From the NCBI RefSeq assembly GCF_030867145.1, contig NC_134440.1, positions 8,370,001-8,434,000 of the forward strand: 64,000 bases of DNA. Reading direction: 5' to 3'. The translations under genes were made by a program, and so were the position numbers. This stretch comes from Opisthocomus hoazin (taxonomy: Eukaryota; Chordata; Aves; Opisthocomiformes; Opisthocomidae). Shown here in pieces: positions 42,401 through 55,828 of the stretch (positions are counted from its first letter, which is position 1; every line of letters starts with the position of its first letter). The notes below the pieces were generated by a model. It saw nothing but the letters and a program-made list of their open reading frames with translations. It had not been told where the DNA came from and did not search any database.

Positions 42401-45400
42401 GCTGCACCCCTCGGACCTGCTGTACCCGACGTTCCCCCCATCCTCCTTCTTTCTTCCCCCCCCCCCCAAGCCCCCACCGTTTCTGGCTAGTGACAAGATC
42501 AGGACTCGTCCCTGCGGCTGGTTTCCAGGGTTTTGCTAATCTTGTAGGTCTGGGGTTGGGAGGGTTTGTTGAAGATGTTTTTTTAAGGTATTAAAACAAG
42601 CGTGAGGTTGCTTCACCCAGGACACGCTCAAGGACATCCGACTGACACACGGACTTTTGTTTCCCCGACTCTTGGTTTCTCCTCTGACATTTTTTCCTCC
42701 CTCCCTGACACCAAAGGACTCTTTGTATCCGCGGCCGCTTTGCCGAGTTCAGCTCGTTTCATACTGTGAACAAAAGGCCCTCGGTCGCGTTTTCGGCAAC
42801 GGGAGTTGCGTTTTAACCTCGTCCCTCCCTTCGGAGCTGCGGGTCTTTCTCCGATGTTGGGGTCGATCCCACAAACCCCCCCCTCCCGGGGGTCTGGGAG
42901 GCATCTCCCGGGCACAGGGGCCCCCGCTGTGGGGACATCCCTGGCTGCGCTTCGAGGGGCTGCGGCGGGCAGGGAGCAGCTCGGGCCGGGGAGAGACGGT
43001 GCCAGCGAGGGAGCAGCTCCCGTCCCACCGAGCCGCCCTCTCTCCTCGGCAGCCTGCTTTCAGAGTAAGCTATTCACCTCTTTTTTTTTTTTTTTTTTTT
43101 TTTAATTCTTGGTTTTAAACTGCTAGCTGTGCTTTTCTGCAGGGCATGGAGAAATGTCTTCCTTTCCTCCTGCGCTCCGGCCGGCAGCTCCCCGGGGGTA
43201 AGGTCAGAGCCGGGGGGATGCTCAGGCGCCTGGGGCCGTGCTCTTGCGCTGGGTCAGGCGTTGCACCCCTGTTTGTGGAGGGGGGGGCTCACCAGTGGCT
43301 CGTGGAGGTGCAGGGCAGGATGAGGTCTCCAGGGTGGCTGGAGCAGCCAGAAAATATTACCCCTGCGGGAATAGCGGGGTGCTCTATGGGAAGGGAAGGA
43401 CCCCCCTTTAAAGAGCGCTGGGACTCGTTGCAGGGCAGTGTGACCTGGCGTGGCTTTGGGCTGGTCCCGAGGCTGCCGTGGCCGGAGGGTCTGGGGGTGC
43501 CGAGGGTGCCGAGTGAGCACTGGGGAGCAGCTTGGGAAGGGCTCGGGATGCGGGGCCGGAGGGTTTGGGGTCGCGGCGGCAGCGCCTGGGCAGTGGAGGG
43601 TCGGACAGGTGGCTGGGGAGAGCTGGGCATGCGTGTTCATGTGTGTTCATGCATGTGTGCATGGAGTCACGCTTTCCTCCTCGCAGGGGAGGGCCTGGGG
43701 GTGCTGAACTGGGACGAGGCCCTTGGCTGGTTTCTGTGGAGCGGGGCCGGATCCGTCCGGGTGAGCCAGCAGCGCCCGTGCTGGGGGCCGGGCTGGCCTC
43801 CAGCTCCTCCGAACCCCCCCTGGCACCACGCCGGAGCGGCAAAGCCCCGCTGCCCGCCGGGTGTCGTGCCACCGAGCTGCGCCTGCCGCCGTCCCCGCGC
43901 CTCACCGGGAGGGAGGGTGCCCCTTCGTTAGCGATCTCCTCTCCCTTCCAGCTGAACGCTTTGAGCTTTATACTTTGAAAAAGCAGCCTCGGCCCATCGC
44001 GTGCACAGGGGAAGGCTTTGGGAGCTTGCTGTGAGCCGGGGAAGAGACTCCCCCCGGGCCTTCAGCTGAGGACAGTCACTGTCTCTGAAAGCCAAACAAA
44101 GTTCTCCTTTTTATTTGAAGACTGCTGACAGCAAAACTATGCAATATCTGTTGTTTTTTGTTTCAGGGAGGTGTGTGTGAGTGAGCTTGGGAGATGGTGA
44201 TCTCGGGTGTTGATGGAGCTTGGGGCAGGGACCGTCTTTTCTCACCCTTCCTGGCCCTTCTGCTGAGCAGCATCGGTGGGTTGGGAGGGTGCTCCCCCCA
44301 AAACCGCCTCTGCCCTCTCCCCTGGGTGCCCCCGGTCCCACCACAGAGGGTGGGGAGGAGCAGGGCAGCGGCAAGGGGAGACCCCCAGCACAGGCACCGC
44401 AACACCCCGGAGAAGCCTCCTTTAAAGGCAAAAAAAGAAATCCATCTTGATTGTACATTGTTGCTTTTTATAGCTTATTTTGTCTTATCAGTTGTCGATA
44501 ATTCCTTATTGTCTTATATTAAGAAATACTTGAATGCTGTACAGTACGCGATGCCTTGAGCTGGTGTTGTGGAAGCTGTTGTTAGTGCTGCACGCCGCAG
44601 CCCTTTTTTTAAAAAAGAAAAAAACTCTCGGGAAGGGGATGGCAGGGGGAAGTCTCTCCAGTGTTTTTTTGGCCCCCGTGCTGGTGTTGGCAGACTGAAT
44701 TTCCCTCTCTTCCCGTGCGCAAGGCCGAGCTCTTCCACAGAGAAATGCGGTACACGCTCTGCTGGCGGCGGGTGCGTGGCTGGGGGGGCCGCGCGCTGAG
44801 CCGGAGCTCGTCCCCGTGGGCGCGTTGCCCACGCGTGGGCATCCTCAGCCGCGTCTTTGCGGCGAGGCGGTGGACGTGCCGGCGAGCATCCAAGCTCTTT
44901 GCTGGTCGCTCGGCCCAGGCTTGGCTTTGTGTTGCGGCTCGGGGGGCTTCGGTTTTGGACCCGGCGCTCCTGGCGTGGCACTCGGGGTCCGGAGGGGACC
45001 TGTGCCGCGGGGCTGGCGAGCTCCTGGCAGCTCCGGCGTGCGGGGCAGGGTCAGCGTCTCTAGAGGAGTTTTAAACGCTTCGAGAGGCGGGGGATCGCCC
45101 GGGCCTCCTCGAGCCCTGACGCGCGGTGGTGTTGGGGACCCGTGGGTGCCTTGGCACCGCACCGGCGTGGTTGGGGCGATGCTCGTGCCAGGGCCGGGCG
45201 TCCCCTCGTCGCTGCCAGTGCCTCTCTGGGGGGGTTTCCAGACAGATGCTGCCCGGCCCGCGGTCCGGCACCAGCGAACCCCCCTCACCAACGCCCTTCT
45301 TCCTCCTCTTCCTCTTTTAAAGCCTTCCCTCCCCCCCATAGAGCATCTGTCTTGGAAACCAACTTCAAAAAGGTGGTGTTGTTTGATTTTGGGTTTTTTT

Positions 45401-45845
45401 TTTTTAAAGCTGGAAATTTTAAGCGTTTTGGCTTCCTCTCCTTCCCCCCCGCCCTTCCTTCAGCCGACTAACTCGACTTAGAACTGGTTAGAAACGTTTA
45501 CTGTGAAGCTAACTTTTTTTTATCAAAACAGGAGAAACTTTCTCCACTTTACAATTGATGAAGACTGCCAAAGCTGGTTCGACGAGAGTCCTGTTGACGC
45601 ACTGTTGGTTTGTAACGTTGGCCTCTGCTCGGGGGCTGGCTGGAAAACAAAAATGAAAACGAAGAAAAAAAAACACACAAAAAAAAAAAAAAAACAAAGA
45701 AAAAAAAAACCACCCACAAAAACAAGCACTTTACTGTATGTACCAGGTGACCTGATACAGCTGAACTGAAGTTTTCCTTGATAACAATTGTTGATGCCAG
45801 AATTTTGTATTCTGTTTTGTAAGAATTTAATAAAAATGCATTGAG
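42401..45845 (+). other. MKNK2: MKNK2 3' UTR with two candidate poly(A) signals
   Basis: Sequence after the stop runs to AATAAA at 45829-45834, giving a UTR of about 3.4 kb. An earlier ATTAAA near 42590 would give a 200-base UTR. The region holds a T-run (about 43081-43103) and A-rich runs (about 45665-45710). No second gene is supported within it. Confidence 0.6.
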
Positions 45846-48800
45846 ACCTATGGGGTTGGCACGTGGCTGCGGGCAGGCTGGGGGGCACGGGGCCAGTGGT
45901 GGCTGTGGAGGGGGGGTAGTGAGCCCCCCAGTCTTCCCACTATCTTGTGCTGGGCCCAAGGGGGCTGGGAGGGCAGGGCTGGAGCTGTGGGGTGCAGCTC
46001 CGGCCCTGACTCACTTTTCCCAGGGGGGTGGTGAGATCTGCCACATCCCCAAATGGGCTGGAGGGTGACGGTGCAGCGCCGGGCGCTCTGCCCGCTGCCC
46101 TGGTTCCCTTTATCGGGCAGGTTGCAGAGGGGGAAACTGAGGCAAGTGGAAGGTGTGTGGTGGGATGCAGGGGGGGCTGGGGATATGGGAAGCAGCAGGG
46201 ACTGGAGGCTGGGGATCAGGATCTGGGAGAAGGGCAACAGGAGCCAGGGAAGATCTTGCTAAAGTTACTTTTTTACATATTTTAATTTTGAAGGTATTTC
46301 CTGGCCTGGTAAGTAAGTTTTCCAGTCCTGCTGCCCCGCTGGGGGATGGAGCTGTGAGCCTTCTGGATGCCACTGCCACCCCACTCGGTGTTGCGGGCCT
46401 GGCAGACATCCCCCCCCCATACGTGGCACCCCAGTTTTGAGGATGGGGCTGCGAGCTCTGTCACGGAGCAGTAGCTGCTGCTCCCAGCTCCACACGCTGG
46501 CGAGGGCAGCTCCGAGCCGAGGAGACCCCGCAGCACCCGGCTGCCAAGCAGTCCCTGCTCACTGCTCGAAAAACAGCGCAGCTGCAGCATCTGCACAGGG
46601 CGGCTCCAGGCATCTCCTCTCCAGGCTGCTCTGGGGTGGCCCGTGGTGGGACCAGAGCCGAGGTCCTCTGGATGTAGTGGACAAAGCTATTGCTCCCTCC
46701 TGTGCCTGGGGTCACCACCTTGTGACCTGGGACATTTTAGGAGCACCCAGCTCTCTCCTCTCCTTTTCTTCTCCCCTGGTGTACCCTGCTCTCCTTTCCA
46801 TCTTGCACACTGTCTCACCTGTCCTTGTGCCCGCGGCTATCTGCTCCAGAAACCCTTCCTCCCATGGCCCATCCCGCAGACGCTCTGCCTCCCAAGCTGC
46901 GGGGCGCGTCCCAGGCAGGCGGCGAGTCAAGGGGAGCTTTGCTGCGGAGGCTGGCTTAGGTTTTAAATTCTGTAAAATTTGATTGTATGGTCCCTCTTTC
47001 CCCATGCTCCTGGCTTCACCAGTGCCCGGTAGCTGGAAACCATCTCAGAGCACGGGCAGAGAAGGGCAGCTCCAAAAATAAACCAGCGTTGGGTTAAAAT
47101 AACCTGTGCTGCTCTGATGCTTGAGCATGGGCCCAAAAATAGGCTCTGCCGCTGGGATAAGGGTGCTATAAATAAGTCTGCGGTGATCTGTACTGGAGAA
47201 AAGCCCCGCGGCAGGAGCAGAGGCGATGCCACCCACGCTGGCCCAGTGGCACCACAAGAGCGAAGAGGCCGCTGCAGAGGTGCCAGGGTGGCCCGGGTGC
47301 TGTAGCGGGTCAGCCAGGCTTCGGGTGACGTGGTGGCTTGTGTCGGTTCTCGGGATTTAATTGAGCCACCAGGTCATGAGTGGATGCAAGCAGCCGTGGC
47401 ACCTGGGCGGCCCATGGAGACGCACTTGGCTTCGGCACAGGGCACTGCTGAGGGTGGGTGAGTGCGCAGACGAAGCATCTTCAGTATTTTGGGTCTAAAC
47501 CGGGCTAAACTGGTGGCAGGAGACAAACTGAATGATTAACCCGTGTTTTCATTCAGCATCTGCTTGGAAAGAAGTCCTGAGGTGAGGAACATCTATTCCC
47601 TCAGCCCCAGACTGGTCTCCTAAACGGCCAGTGAGCCCCAAAGCCACGCTGGGCATGTGGAGAGGAAGGCATGAAGGGCTGTTTTGGATAAAAAACAGGT
47701 TTTATTTTTCCTTTTCGTGCTTTTAAAATGGATTATGGGACAAGGCAGAGGAAGAAAGGGTCACTGAGCATTTTGCAGTGAATCACCGCGTGTGTCCAGG
47801 CACCCGAAACAAACCATTGCGGGCTTTTTGTTTGTTTGTTTTGGTAGACGGTGCCATTTTGGTGCCATTTTGTGGCTGTGCGTAGGCGTGCGGGTTCTCC
47901 CTCTGTGGCCTGCTCAGGGAGCGACGTGCAGCCTGGGTCTGGCCCTGCACCCGCACGCTGTGCGGCGGGGTCCGTCCCTCCGTGCCAGGACAAGCCTTGG
48001 AGGCACAAGCACCGCAGAGCACGGCCGTCTCCTCCACTGCCTGGAAAATTCCCTGGTGAGTCTTGCGTTTGTGGGCTCAGACGGTGAGGTGTGGCTTTCG
48101 GAGAGCCACGGGCCGCAGGTTGGGCTTTCCCACAGGATTTCAGCTCTGGGTGGAATTGCACAGGCCGTGTGAGCGGCGGGTCAGCGGGAGCAGAGCAGCG
48201 TCAGGTTTTCCCAAAGCCCGGGAGAACGTCTCCAGCTGCGCCCCTTGCAGATTCCGCTGCTGCCTATGACGGAGCGGGTCACGGGCCTCGCGGTTCTTCT
48301 CACCTGTCTGAAGGTTTAAATAAAGGCTCGTCGCTAAAGCACGGGGTTTGGCAAGTCCCACTTTAGCCCTCCTCTGGCTAACACCCAAGATGTGTCTGTC
48401 TTTGCCACGCAGTCCTCCTCGGAGCTTCGTTTAGTTTTGGCATAAACCCTTTGAGATGAGCTGCTCAGCCAGGTACGAGCTACCTCCGCATTCCTGTCTT
48501 TTGCTTGGAATATGTATTCCAGATCTATTTTTTTTTTGCTTTGCCTCTACAAAGTAAAGCAACACCAGGTGTCCCCTGCCATCAAACCCTGAGCACTCCA
48601 GTCCCACCGGTTTCATGCCAGCTGCTCGTAGCTCACCCTTGTGCAACCAAGACCCTTTATTTCCAGACCTGTATTTGGTCGGCTCCCATCTAACACCAGC
48701 TGAATCACACCGATTCCTCCACCCAAGGTTATTACTGTGGGTAGGCATTTTATCAGCTTGTGATTACCCGTCTAAAACAGTGCCGCCTTTTGCCGAGTGC

Positions 48801-49166
48801 TTTATTGGCCAAGAAATCTGTTGGCTATCAGATCCAGAAATAACAGCGCCGTGCCATTTTTAGGAGCGTTTGTTCTCGGATTTATTTTGGGGATGTTAAA
48901 GTCTCCCATATGGCACTATTCTTTGACCTTATTTCTTTTGTCTAATATGCTGCTGATCGCTGCTGCTGTGGTCCGGGGACGCTGTAGCAACCACCTTGTC
49001 CCATCCCACAGGACCAAGGCGGCAGTGCCCCACGCAGATTTCTGCGCCATTCATATTATCCCCTCTTATTTCTGTAGCTGTGTTTCTTTACACTGGTCCT
49101 GAGTTGAGCCTCTGGCTACTGCCACAATACGAATCACCCTTATTTATTTCATCACGTTGTGATAAA
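45846..49166. other. Intergenic spacer MKNK2-ERV
   Basis: Unique sequence of mixed composition with no recognisable gene. It includes a MIR-like GGGGAAACTGAGGCA motif near 46128. It becomes AT-richer toward the retroviral LTR. Confidence 0.5.
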
Positions 49167-49708
49167 TGAGGTAGTCCCAAATTGCGTTTCAATTAAAGTA
49201 TCCAATTTATTAGGCGAATAAAGGCAAGCAAACAGCGCTGGGTGTGCCAGGAGTCCCTGCTCAACCGAGACACACACCGTCCAGTTCCTGTCTCCAGTTT
49301 ATAGATGGTCTGTTGATACATATTCATAGAGAAGGTTCTGGACTTTCCCATAGGTTCTTGTTGTCCCTAATACATATTCATAGGGAAGTTTCTGGGCTTT
49401 ACCCATGTGCCCTATGGGCTTCTCTTATGTAACACTATGTAACAACGAAACTGGTTTAAACTGGGAACATAGCATGACAAAATGTTCCAGAACATGTTGG
49501 TTTTGTTGATTTTCTAAACAGCATAACTTAGCTCCTATACCAAGGCGTTTGTCAGGCAACTTTGCAAGATACAGAAACACTGTCTATTACCCAGAGCACT
49601 GTTTTCTTTCAGTCTGTGGTTATACAAGGATATGCAAGACAGAAAATCACATCTTACCATGCTGTCCTAGCTTTCATAATGACACGAATCAGATGAATGT
49701 ATTTCACA
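49167..49708 (-). repeat. 3' LTR of the endogenous retrovirus
   Basis: On the minus strand the LTR starts TGTGAAATAC just after the polypurine tract AAAAAGGAAATGGGGGA (complement of 49709-49725) and ends about ACCTCA at 49167. It contains TATAAA (plus 49298-49303) and an AATAAA (about 49205-49210). Its length, about 540 bp, is typical. No second LTR is in the window, so age cannot be estimated from LTR divergence. The exact 49167 end is inferred from the CA terminus. Confidence 0.75.
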
Positions 49709-49725
49709 ATCCCCCATTTCCTTTT

Positions 49726-51857
49726 TCATGGTATTGATTCGTGTTTTTCATTTCCAATCGGGTCAATATTTTGCCGAATTGGTATTAATTTCGGGTCTTC
49801 TTTTGTTCTTATTATCATCAGGGAATGGACTCTCTCTTTCCCTGCTTCTGGGTCAACAGGTACCACAGATATCTGCATTCCTTGTATAACTGAATGTATT
49901 AATCTAGTAAAACAAGGTATTAAACATGGAATTATTAACAATCCTCCAAATATCCCCAACACAACTATCCCAATTTTAACAAGCCAATCACTGCCCATAA
50001 AGTCTCCCCATAATCCTCTTAGATTGATTCCATCCCAAGTTTGAACTGGGACATGTGCAATTTTCTTCATTTCTGTTAGAAGCTCATCTACAGCTTTTCC
50101 TTCATCATCAATCTCTAAACAACAATTACTGAGGTTAAACTTTCCACAAACTCCCCCTTCTTGTGCTAACAAATAATCCAAAGCTAAACGATTTTGATAC
50201 AAAGCAGTTCTCATCTTGGTATTTTGCTTTGCAATTAGTCCAAGTGCATCTCCGGTCTTATTTATAACTATTTCCACTACAGCTTGCAATCTAATTATTC
50301 TGTTAAGCATGTATATTGGGGTCCTGTAGCCCCAGGATCCGTCTTCAGCCCACGTAGCTGGATCATAATAGGCAATGATTCTCTCTGGGGGCCATTCGTT
50401 ATCTTTCCAATTTCCAGTTTGCAGGCTCCGCCTTTGGCACTTTTTCCTTAGCTCATCAGCTTCAGCATACACTGGGACTCCTAGTCGCTCTCCTCGATTT
50501 ATGGGTAATAGGAAAAAAATGGGTCTTATAGTCCCTAACACACAAGATCCTGCCCAGTTCTCTGGCAAATATGCATAGGCTAGTTTGCCACAGATCCAAT
50601 CATGTCCTTCAGGAGCTGGCCAACCGTTTGGTACGTTTGCCCCATTGGTCCAATTTTTAAATTGATTATTTGTTTCCAGTGGGCTTCCCCATTTATCCCA
50701 GTTATTCCGAGTTTCATTCCATAGGTAACCTCCTTCACACTCCAAGTTACCTACTTGTCTTCCTTTGTCTTTTAGATTTTGCCAACAGCTCCTTCCAATT
50801 ATACTCGTTTGAAGTACCCATGGTTGTTTCCTATTACCCTTCCCATTGTTTTCCATACTTGGGGATCGCTTATGTTGCTTTCCATAGCTTCCCATGGCCA
50901 TCGTTCACCTTGACTTGTTCCGCCACAAACATAACAATTAGTTACATTTAATGACTTAGCAATATTTTCAGCAACGTTTATAAATAGATTTTTAGTAACT
51001 GTGGGAATCTCGTATTTCACCCCTGTTTCTATTTCATGATAAAAGGAGTTAAATAGCAGTCTATGTTATACTGATTCTTTCGTGTTTCCTTTTATTTCAA
51101 TATTAATAACTACACCAGGCTCTTCTCCAGGCCCATATATCTTCAGCCCAATTTTAGTTATCTTTCTCTGTTTCCAAATTCCTAAATTTATAAGAGTTAA
51201 GTTTACCAGATTGCAGGTACTGGCTGTACAATCACTGCCCGTTTGCACCCTTGTGATCGCAGCTCGTAAATCCCCACACCGACTATCATATCCCCAGCCG
51301 GCAGTATCCCAACAGACACAGGACCATCCCCTCCTTCCACATAGGTGCGCCGACTGATGGCTCGCAGTTTGACTTGGTACATAATCAGGGTTTATGTGAC
51401 ATTGACAGCCACCAGGGCAGATGTATTTTGGTTTATCACTATAATACCATTTCCATTCTAGAGGTCCACAGTGAGTATCTGGATCATCATCTGTAATGTC
51501 GCATGCATCAAAAACTATCGATACCGATGCACTCAAGTCGTCTATAATCTTACTTGTTCCAACTAATCTACCCTCTTCTGAATTTGTCCTCATTTCTACC
51601 CAATATCGGTAAGGGAGTTCTTTTGGATCATAGCATACGGTTCTATTTCCTTCTTTACATAAGGCATATCGGGTTTGGTTATGAATGCAGCTTCCCATTT
51701 TCTGGCCTTTACAATCATAGATGGTATGATAAACCAAAGCGTGGGAGCTTACCCATCCCCTTCTAGGAGTCACCATTCATTGGCTGCAGTTGTTTGCTGT
51801 AGCCTGCGTTAAGGAACTCACCCCAAGTAGGACTAGAAGAGGTCCAGTAAGGGCCAT
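49726..51857 (-). pseudogene. env: ERV env remnant (SU and TM), broken frame
   Basis: A start codon at 51857-51855 opens a hydrophobic signal-peptide-like stretch, which meets an in-frame TGA at 51779-51777. The SU region then continues in the same frame to a stop at about 51066. A second piece (51020-50799) in another frame holds a CYVC motif like the gammaretroviral SU CXXC. A third piece (50901-49726) covers the rest of SU and the TM subunit: a heptad-like helix, an immunosuppressive-like region, the cysteine motif CGKFNLSNCC (50148-50119), a membrane anchor rich in Ile/Leu/Val, and a cytoplasmic tail. In retroviruses this protein mediates entry. Here at least one nonsense codon and two frame changes disable it. 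Confidence 0.9.
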
Positions 51858-52206
51858 AGTGATCGGCGGTCACAGCCCAAAGGGGTTGCAGCCCTTGGCA
51901 GACCTTTCAAGCTGCAACACCAGTTCCCTATCTGGTCTTGTCCTCTTCCTTAATTTAAGGGGTGTTCTCCTTCTTTCGAGGACTCAAATGAAGGTGACGG
52001 TTACCTCCTTCCCAATTCGTATGCTATGTAAAAATTTGGTGTATACTGCGGACAACCTGTTGTTCTCTTTGGGGATTGACTGATCTCTGTTATTGATTCC
52101 CCTAATAGGTATGGATTTAAAATCTCCCCGTTTACAAATTTTTACAGGAGTAATTACAATAAGATTCCCACAGGAACTTAACTTATATTCTTTGATGAAG
52201 GCCTCT

Positions 52207-55200
52207 TCAGGTTCGTCTGATGGTTAGCTTGGTTTCTCCTGGTTCGGATGTTATTTTCCACTCCTTCACTGGACCTTTCACTCGTGACACATGTGTCCAT
52301 CCTTTTTCAGCAGTCCTCACAGCCGTTTCTGTAGTTAATAAAACAAGAAAAGGTCCTTCCCAGAGGGGAGATAAGTTTCCTTCTTTCCATGCTTTTATTA
52401 GAACCTTGTCTCCTGGTTCGAGCTGATGAATTGCAAATCCTAAAGGTGGTGTTTGGGCCACCATCCCAATCTCTCTTAATTCTTTTAATCTTTTCCCAAT
52501 AGTAATTAGGTATTTTTGGATACTATGATCCTCAATTACATTATTCCCTAAAGGCATTCCCTGAGAATACGGCATACCATATAACATTTCATACGGCGAT
52601 AATCCAGTCTCACTATGTGGTTTAGTTCTTATGTCCAAAAGTGCCAATGGTAAGCATTTTGTCCAAGGCATTTGAGTCTCCATCATTAATTTTGCCAATT
52701 GTTGTTTTATTGTTTGATTCATTCTTTCTACTTTCCCTGAGCTCTGTGGGTGCCACGGAGTGTGGTATTCCCACTGAATACCTAATGATCGACATAACAA
52801 TTTTATTATTTTAGAAGTGTGTGCCCGGATCCTAATCAATGTACTGGATTATTCCATATCTGGGTATCAAGTGTTCTAATAAGATTTTTACCACCATTTG
52901 TGCCATAGCTCTTGCTACAGGATAGGCTTCTACCCATTGTGTTAAGTGATCTACTATTACCAATAGATATTTTGTCCTTCCTGCTTCAGGCAATTCGGTG
53001 AAATCAGTCTGTACCCTCTCAAAAGGTCTGTAGGCAGTTTTTTTTCTCCCCCCCGTGGCTGCTTGTGGAAACACTTTCTTATTTATCTTCTGGCAAGTTA
53101 AGCAACCTCGTGTAATTTGTTTTGCTATTTCAAAAATCCCAATGCAGCCGAATTGTTTAAGAAAATAATCACTTAACGCCTTTGTACCCCAGTGTGTGTG
53201 TGCATGCAAACGTTCCAATATTTGCCTGGCACAGGCTTTTGGCAGCATCTCTCGCCCATCGGGCAGTGTCCATTTTCCCTGTTCTAACTTGGCTCCTATC
53301 TTCTCTTGTGTGTTCCTCAGGGTAGATCTCTTTCCTTCTCCCTCTCGTTTTTCTTCGCTGGTGTCCCCCTGTATTACATTAATTTTAGCGACCTGAGTCT
53401 TCAGGGCTGCCTCCTGGGCTTCTTTATCTGCTAAATTATTTCCTCTGGTTCAGTAATCCAATCCCTTTTGGTGTCCTCTCACATGTACTACTGCTATCTC
53501 CTTTGGTTCTCTTAATGCCCTTAATATTCTTGCTATTAATTCCTGATGTATAAGATTCCTCCCTTGAGTGTTGATTAAACCTCTTTCTTCCCAAATTTTC
53601 CCAAAGGTGTGGACCACCCCATATGCATACTTAGAATCTGTAAATATAGTCCCGCTTTTCCCCTTTAATAATTCCAGGGCTCTACACAGGACATACAATT
53701 CACAAGCCTGAGCTGACCATGATGGACTCAAAGGTCCTGATTCCACTGGTTCTAGGTCCTTATTAATTAGTGCATATCCTGATTTTCTCTTTCTTCCCAC
53801 TACTCGGGAGGAGCCATCTATAAACAGTGCTTCTCCTTTCCCCAACTCAGTATCCCTTAAATCTGGCCTCCCCTTAGTCTGCATCTCAATTACCTCTGAA
53901 CAGTTATGTTGTAATTTTTCCAATGGTTCTCCAAACAAAAATTGCGCTGGACTTTGAGCCAAGGTCACCTTCAGTTCTAAGTCAGGGGAGCCAATTAGTA
54001 TTGCTTCATATTTTAGAATCCGGCTATCCGTTAACCATTTTTCCGCTTTCTGTTATAAAACACCCCTAACATTGTGTGGGGTACACACCTTTACAGGAGC
54101 ACTGAAGGTAATCCTTCTAGCTTCCTCTATTAATAAGGCTGTAGCGACTAAAGCTTGGAGACAGGCAGGCCACCCTCTGCTCACTGGATCAAGTAATTTA
54201 GAACAATACGCCACAGGTTTTTTGATTCCTGCCCAGTCCTGAGTAAGAACTCCACATGCTGTTTGGTTTGATGTGTTCACAAAAAGATAAAAAGGCTTTT
54301 CTAGGTCTGGGAGACTTAATACAGGTGCTTGTATTAATGCCTTTTTTATCTCCTCGAATTTCTAATTATCTTCCGTAAACCACTTAAGCTGGTTATTAGT
54401 TAATTTTTCATATAGATAGTTCACCTTTTCACTATAGCTTTCAAGCCACGGTCTACAATATCCTAATAACCCCAATATTTGCCGAATTTCCTTTTTAGTT
54501 TGTGGAGGTCTTAAGGATAGGATTCCAGATACTTAAGCTGGTTATTAGTTAATTTTTCATATAGAAATTTCACCTTTTCACTATAGCTTTCAAGCCATGG
54601 TCTACAATATCCTAATAATCCCAACATTTGCCGAATTTCCTTTTTAGTTTGTGGACGTCTTAAGGATAGGATTCCAGATACCCTGTCAGGATCTAACTTC
54701 TTTTTTCCCTGACTCAGCCAATGCCCTAAGTATTTTACCTCCCATTCTACAAACTGTAACTTTGATCGGGACACCTTCAATCCCTTTTCTCCTAGGAAAT
54801 TTAACAATTGAATAGTGGCTTCCCGAGTTCCCTCTTCAGTTTCCCCTGCTACCAATAAATCATCCACATATTGCAATAATTTTACCTCCCTGGGTAATGT
54901 AAAATCTTGTAAAACTTTCTCTAAAGCTTGTCCGAACAGATTTGGTGACTCTGTAAATCCCTGTGGTAGCACAGTCCATCTTGTTTTCGTCCCGTTTCGG
55001 GGTCCTCCCACTCAAAGGCAAAATAATCCCTGGATCCCTCGTCCAGAGGACAGGTCCAAAAAGCGTCTTTCAGATCTATGACACTATACCAAGTGTGCCT
55101 GGGAGGAATATGACTCAGTAAAGTATAGGGATTTGCCACCACAGGGAACTTAGTGATCGTTCGCTGATTTACAGCTCTTAAATCCTTTATCATCCTATAC

Positions 55201-55828
55201 GACCCATCCGGTTTCTTTACGGGAAGGATAGGTGTATTATGAGGTGACATACATGGTTCCAGAGTCCCTTTTTCCGTAAGCCTATCAACTACCGGTTTGA
55301 ATCCTTTTCGGCCCTCCATTGGTATAGGGTATTGTTTTACTCTAATTGGACGATGTGGATTATTATTTTAACATTTATGGGGTCCATTTCTATCTTTCCA
55401 GTTTCCCCCTCCTCATACCATACTGAAGGGTGAATGGCCTCCTCATCCTCTTGTGTTAAAGAGTATAACTTCATTTGCAGTCTATCTCCTTGGCTCTGAA
55501 TGCTCAAGTTTAACTTCAAAATTAAATCCCTTCCTAACAAATTGTACTCTGCCTCAGGAAGCAAAAGTAAATCATTAAGGCAAATTTTCTTCTCTGTTTC
55601 TACTTCTACATCTCTTAAGACTGGTACTTTAAAAGGCTCTCCTTTTGCTCCTATTACTGACATATAACTTTTCCCTTTTTCAGTTCCTTTTGGAAGTTTT
55701 TGAATAGTGGATTTTTCAGCCCCTGTATCCACTAAAAATAAGACTTCCTCTTTATGGGGACCAATTAATAATTTTATCAAGGGCTCCGTTGATGTTGAAG
55801 TCCCCAGAAGATATAGCCCCTGACACCC
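52207..55828 (-). pseudogene. pol: ERV pol remnant (protease, RT, RNase H, integrase), broken frame
   Basis: Domains in order on the minus strand: protease with DTGA and LLGRD (55780-55337); RT with LPQGF and the catalytic YVDD (55319-54511, split by a frameshift near 54960-55010); RT connection (54280-54053); RNase H with FIDGSS, ACELY, FTDSKYA (53968-53450), ended by a premature TGA; integrase with an N-terminal His/Cys zinc motif ending CLTC and a core TDF (53248-52832), then a stop and frameshift near 52835; integrase core glutamate (SSGKVERMNQ) and a gamma-type C-terminal domain with WEGPF (52839-52207). A 149-bp tandem duplication also breaks the RT frame. It cannot yield a polyprotein. 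Confidence 0.94.
54382..54679 (-). repeat. 149-bp tandem duplication within ERV reverse transcriptase
   Basis: The block starting ACTTAAGCTGGTTATTAG at 54382 is repeated at 54531, and both copies end at GGATTCCAGAT (54530 and 54679). The copies differ at a handful of positions (for example CACGG versus CATGG, GGAGG versus GGACG). The unit is not a multiple of three. Confidence 0.95.

Noticed and set aside
47117-47305. Frame containing TGEKP, a zinc-finger linker motif
   Set aside because: A single motif without any C2H2 finger around it; chance match.
49726-55780. Classification of the ERV as an alpharetrovirus
   Set aside because: Gag and pol are in one frame separated by UAG, and RNase H, connection and integrase motifs are gamma-like; alpharetroviruses use a frameshift.
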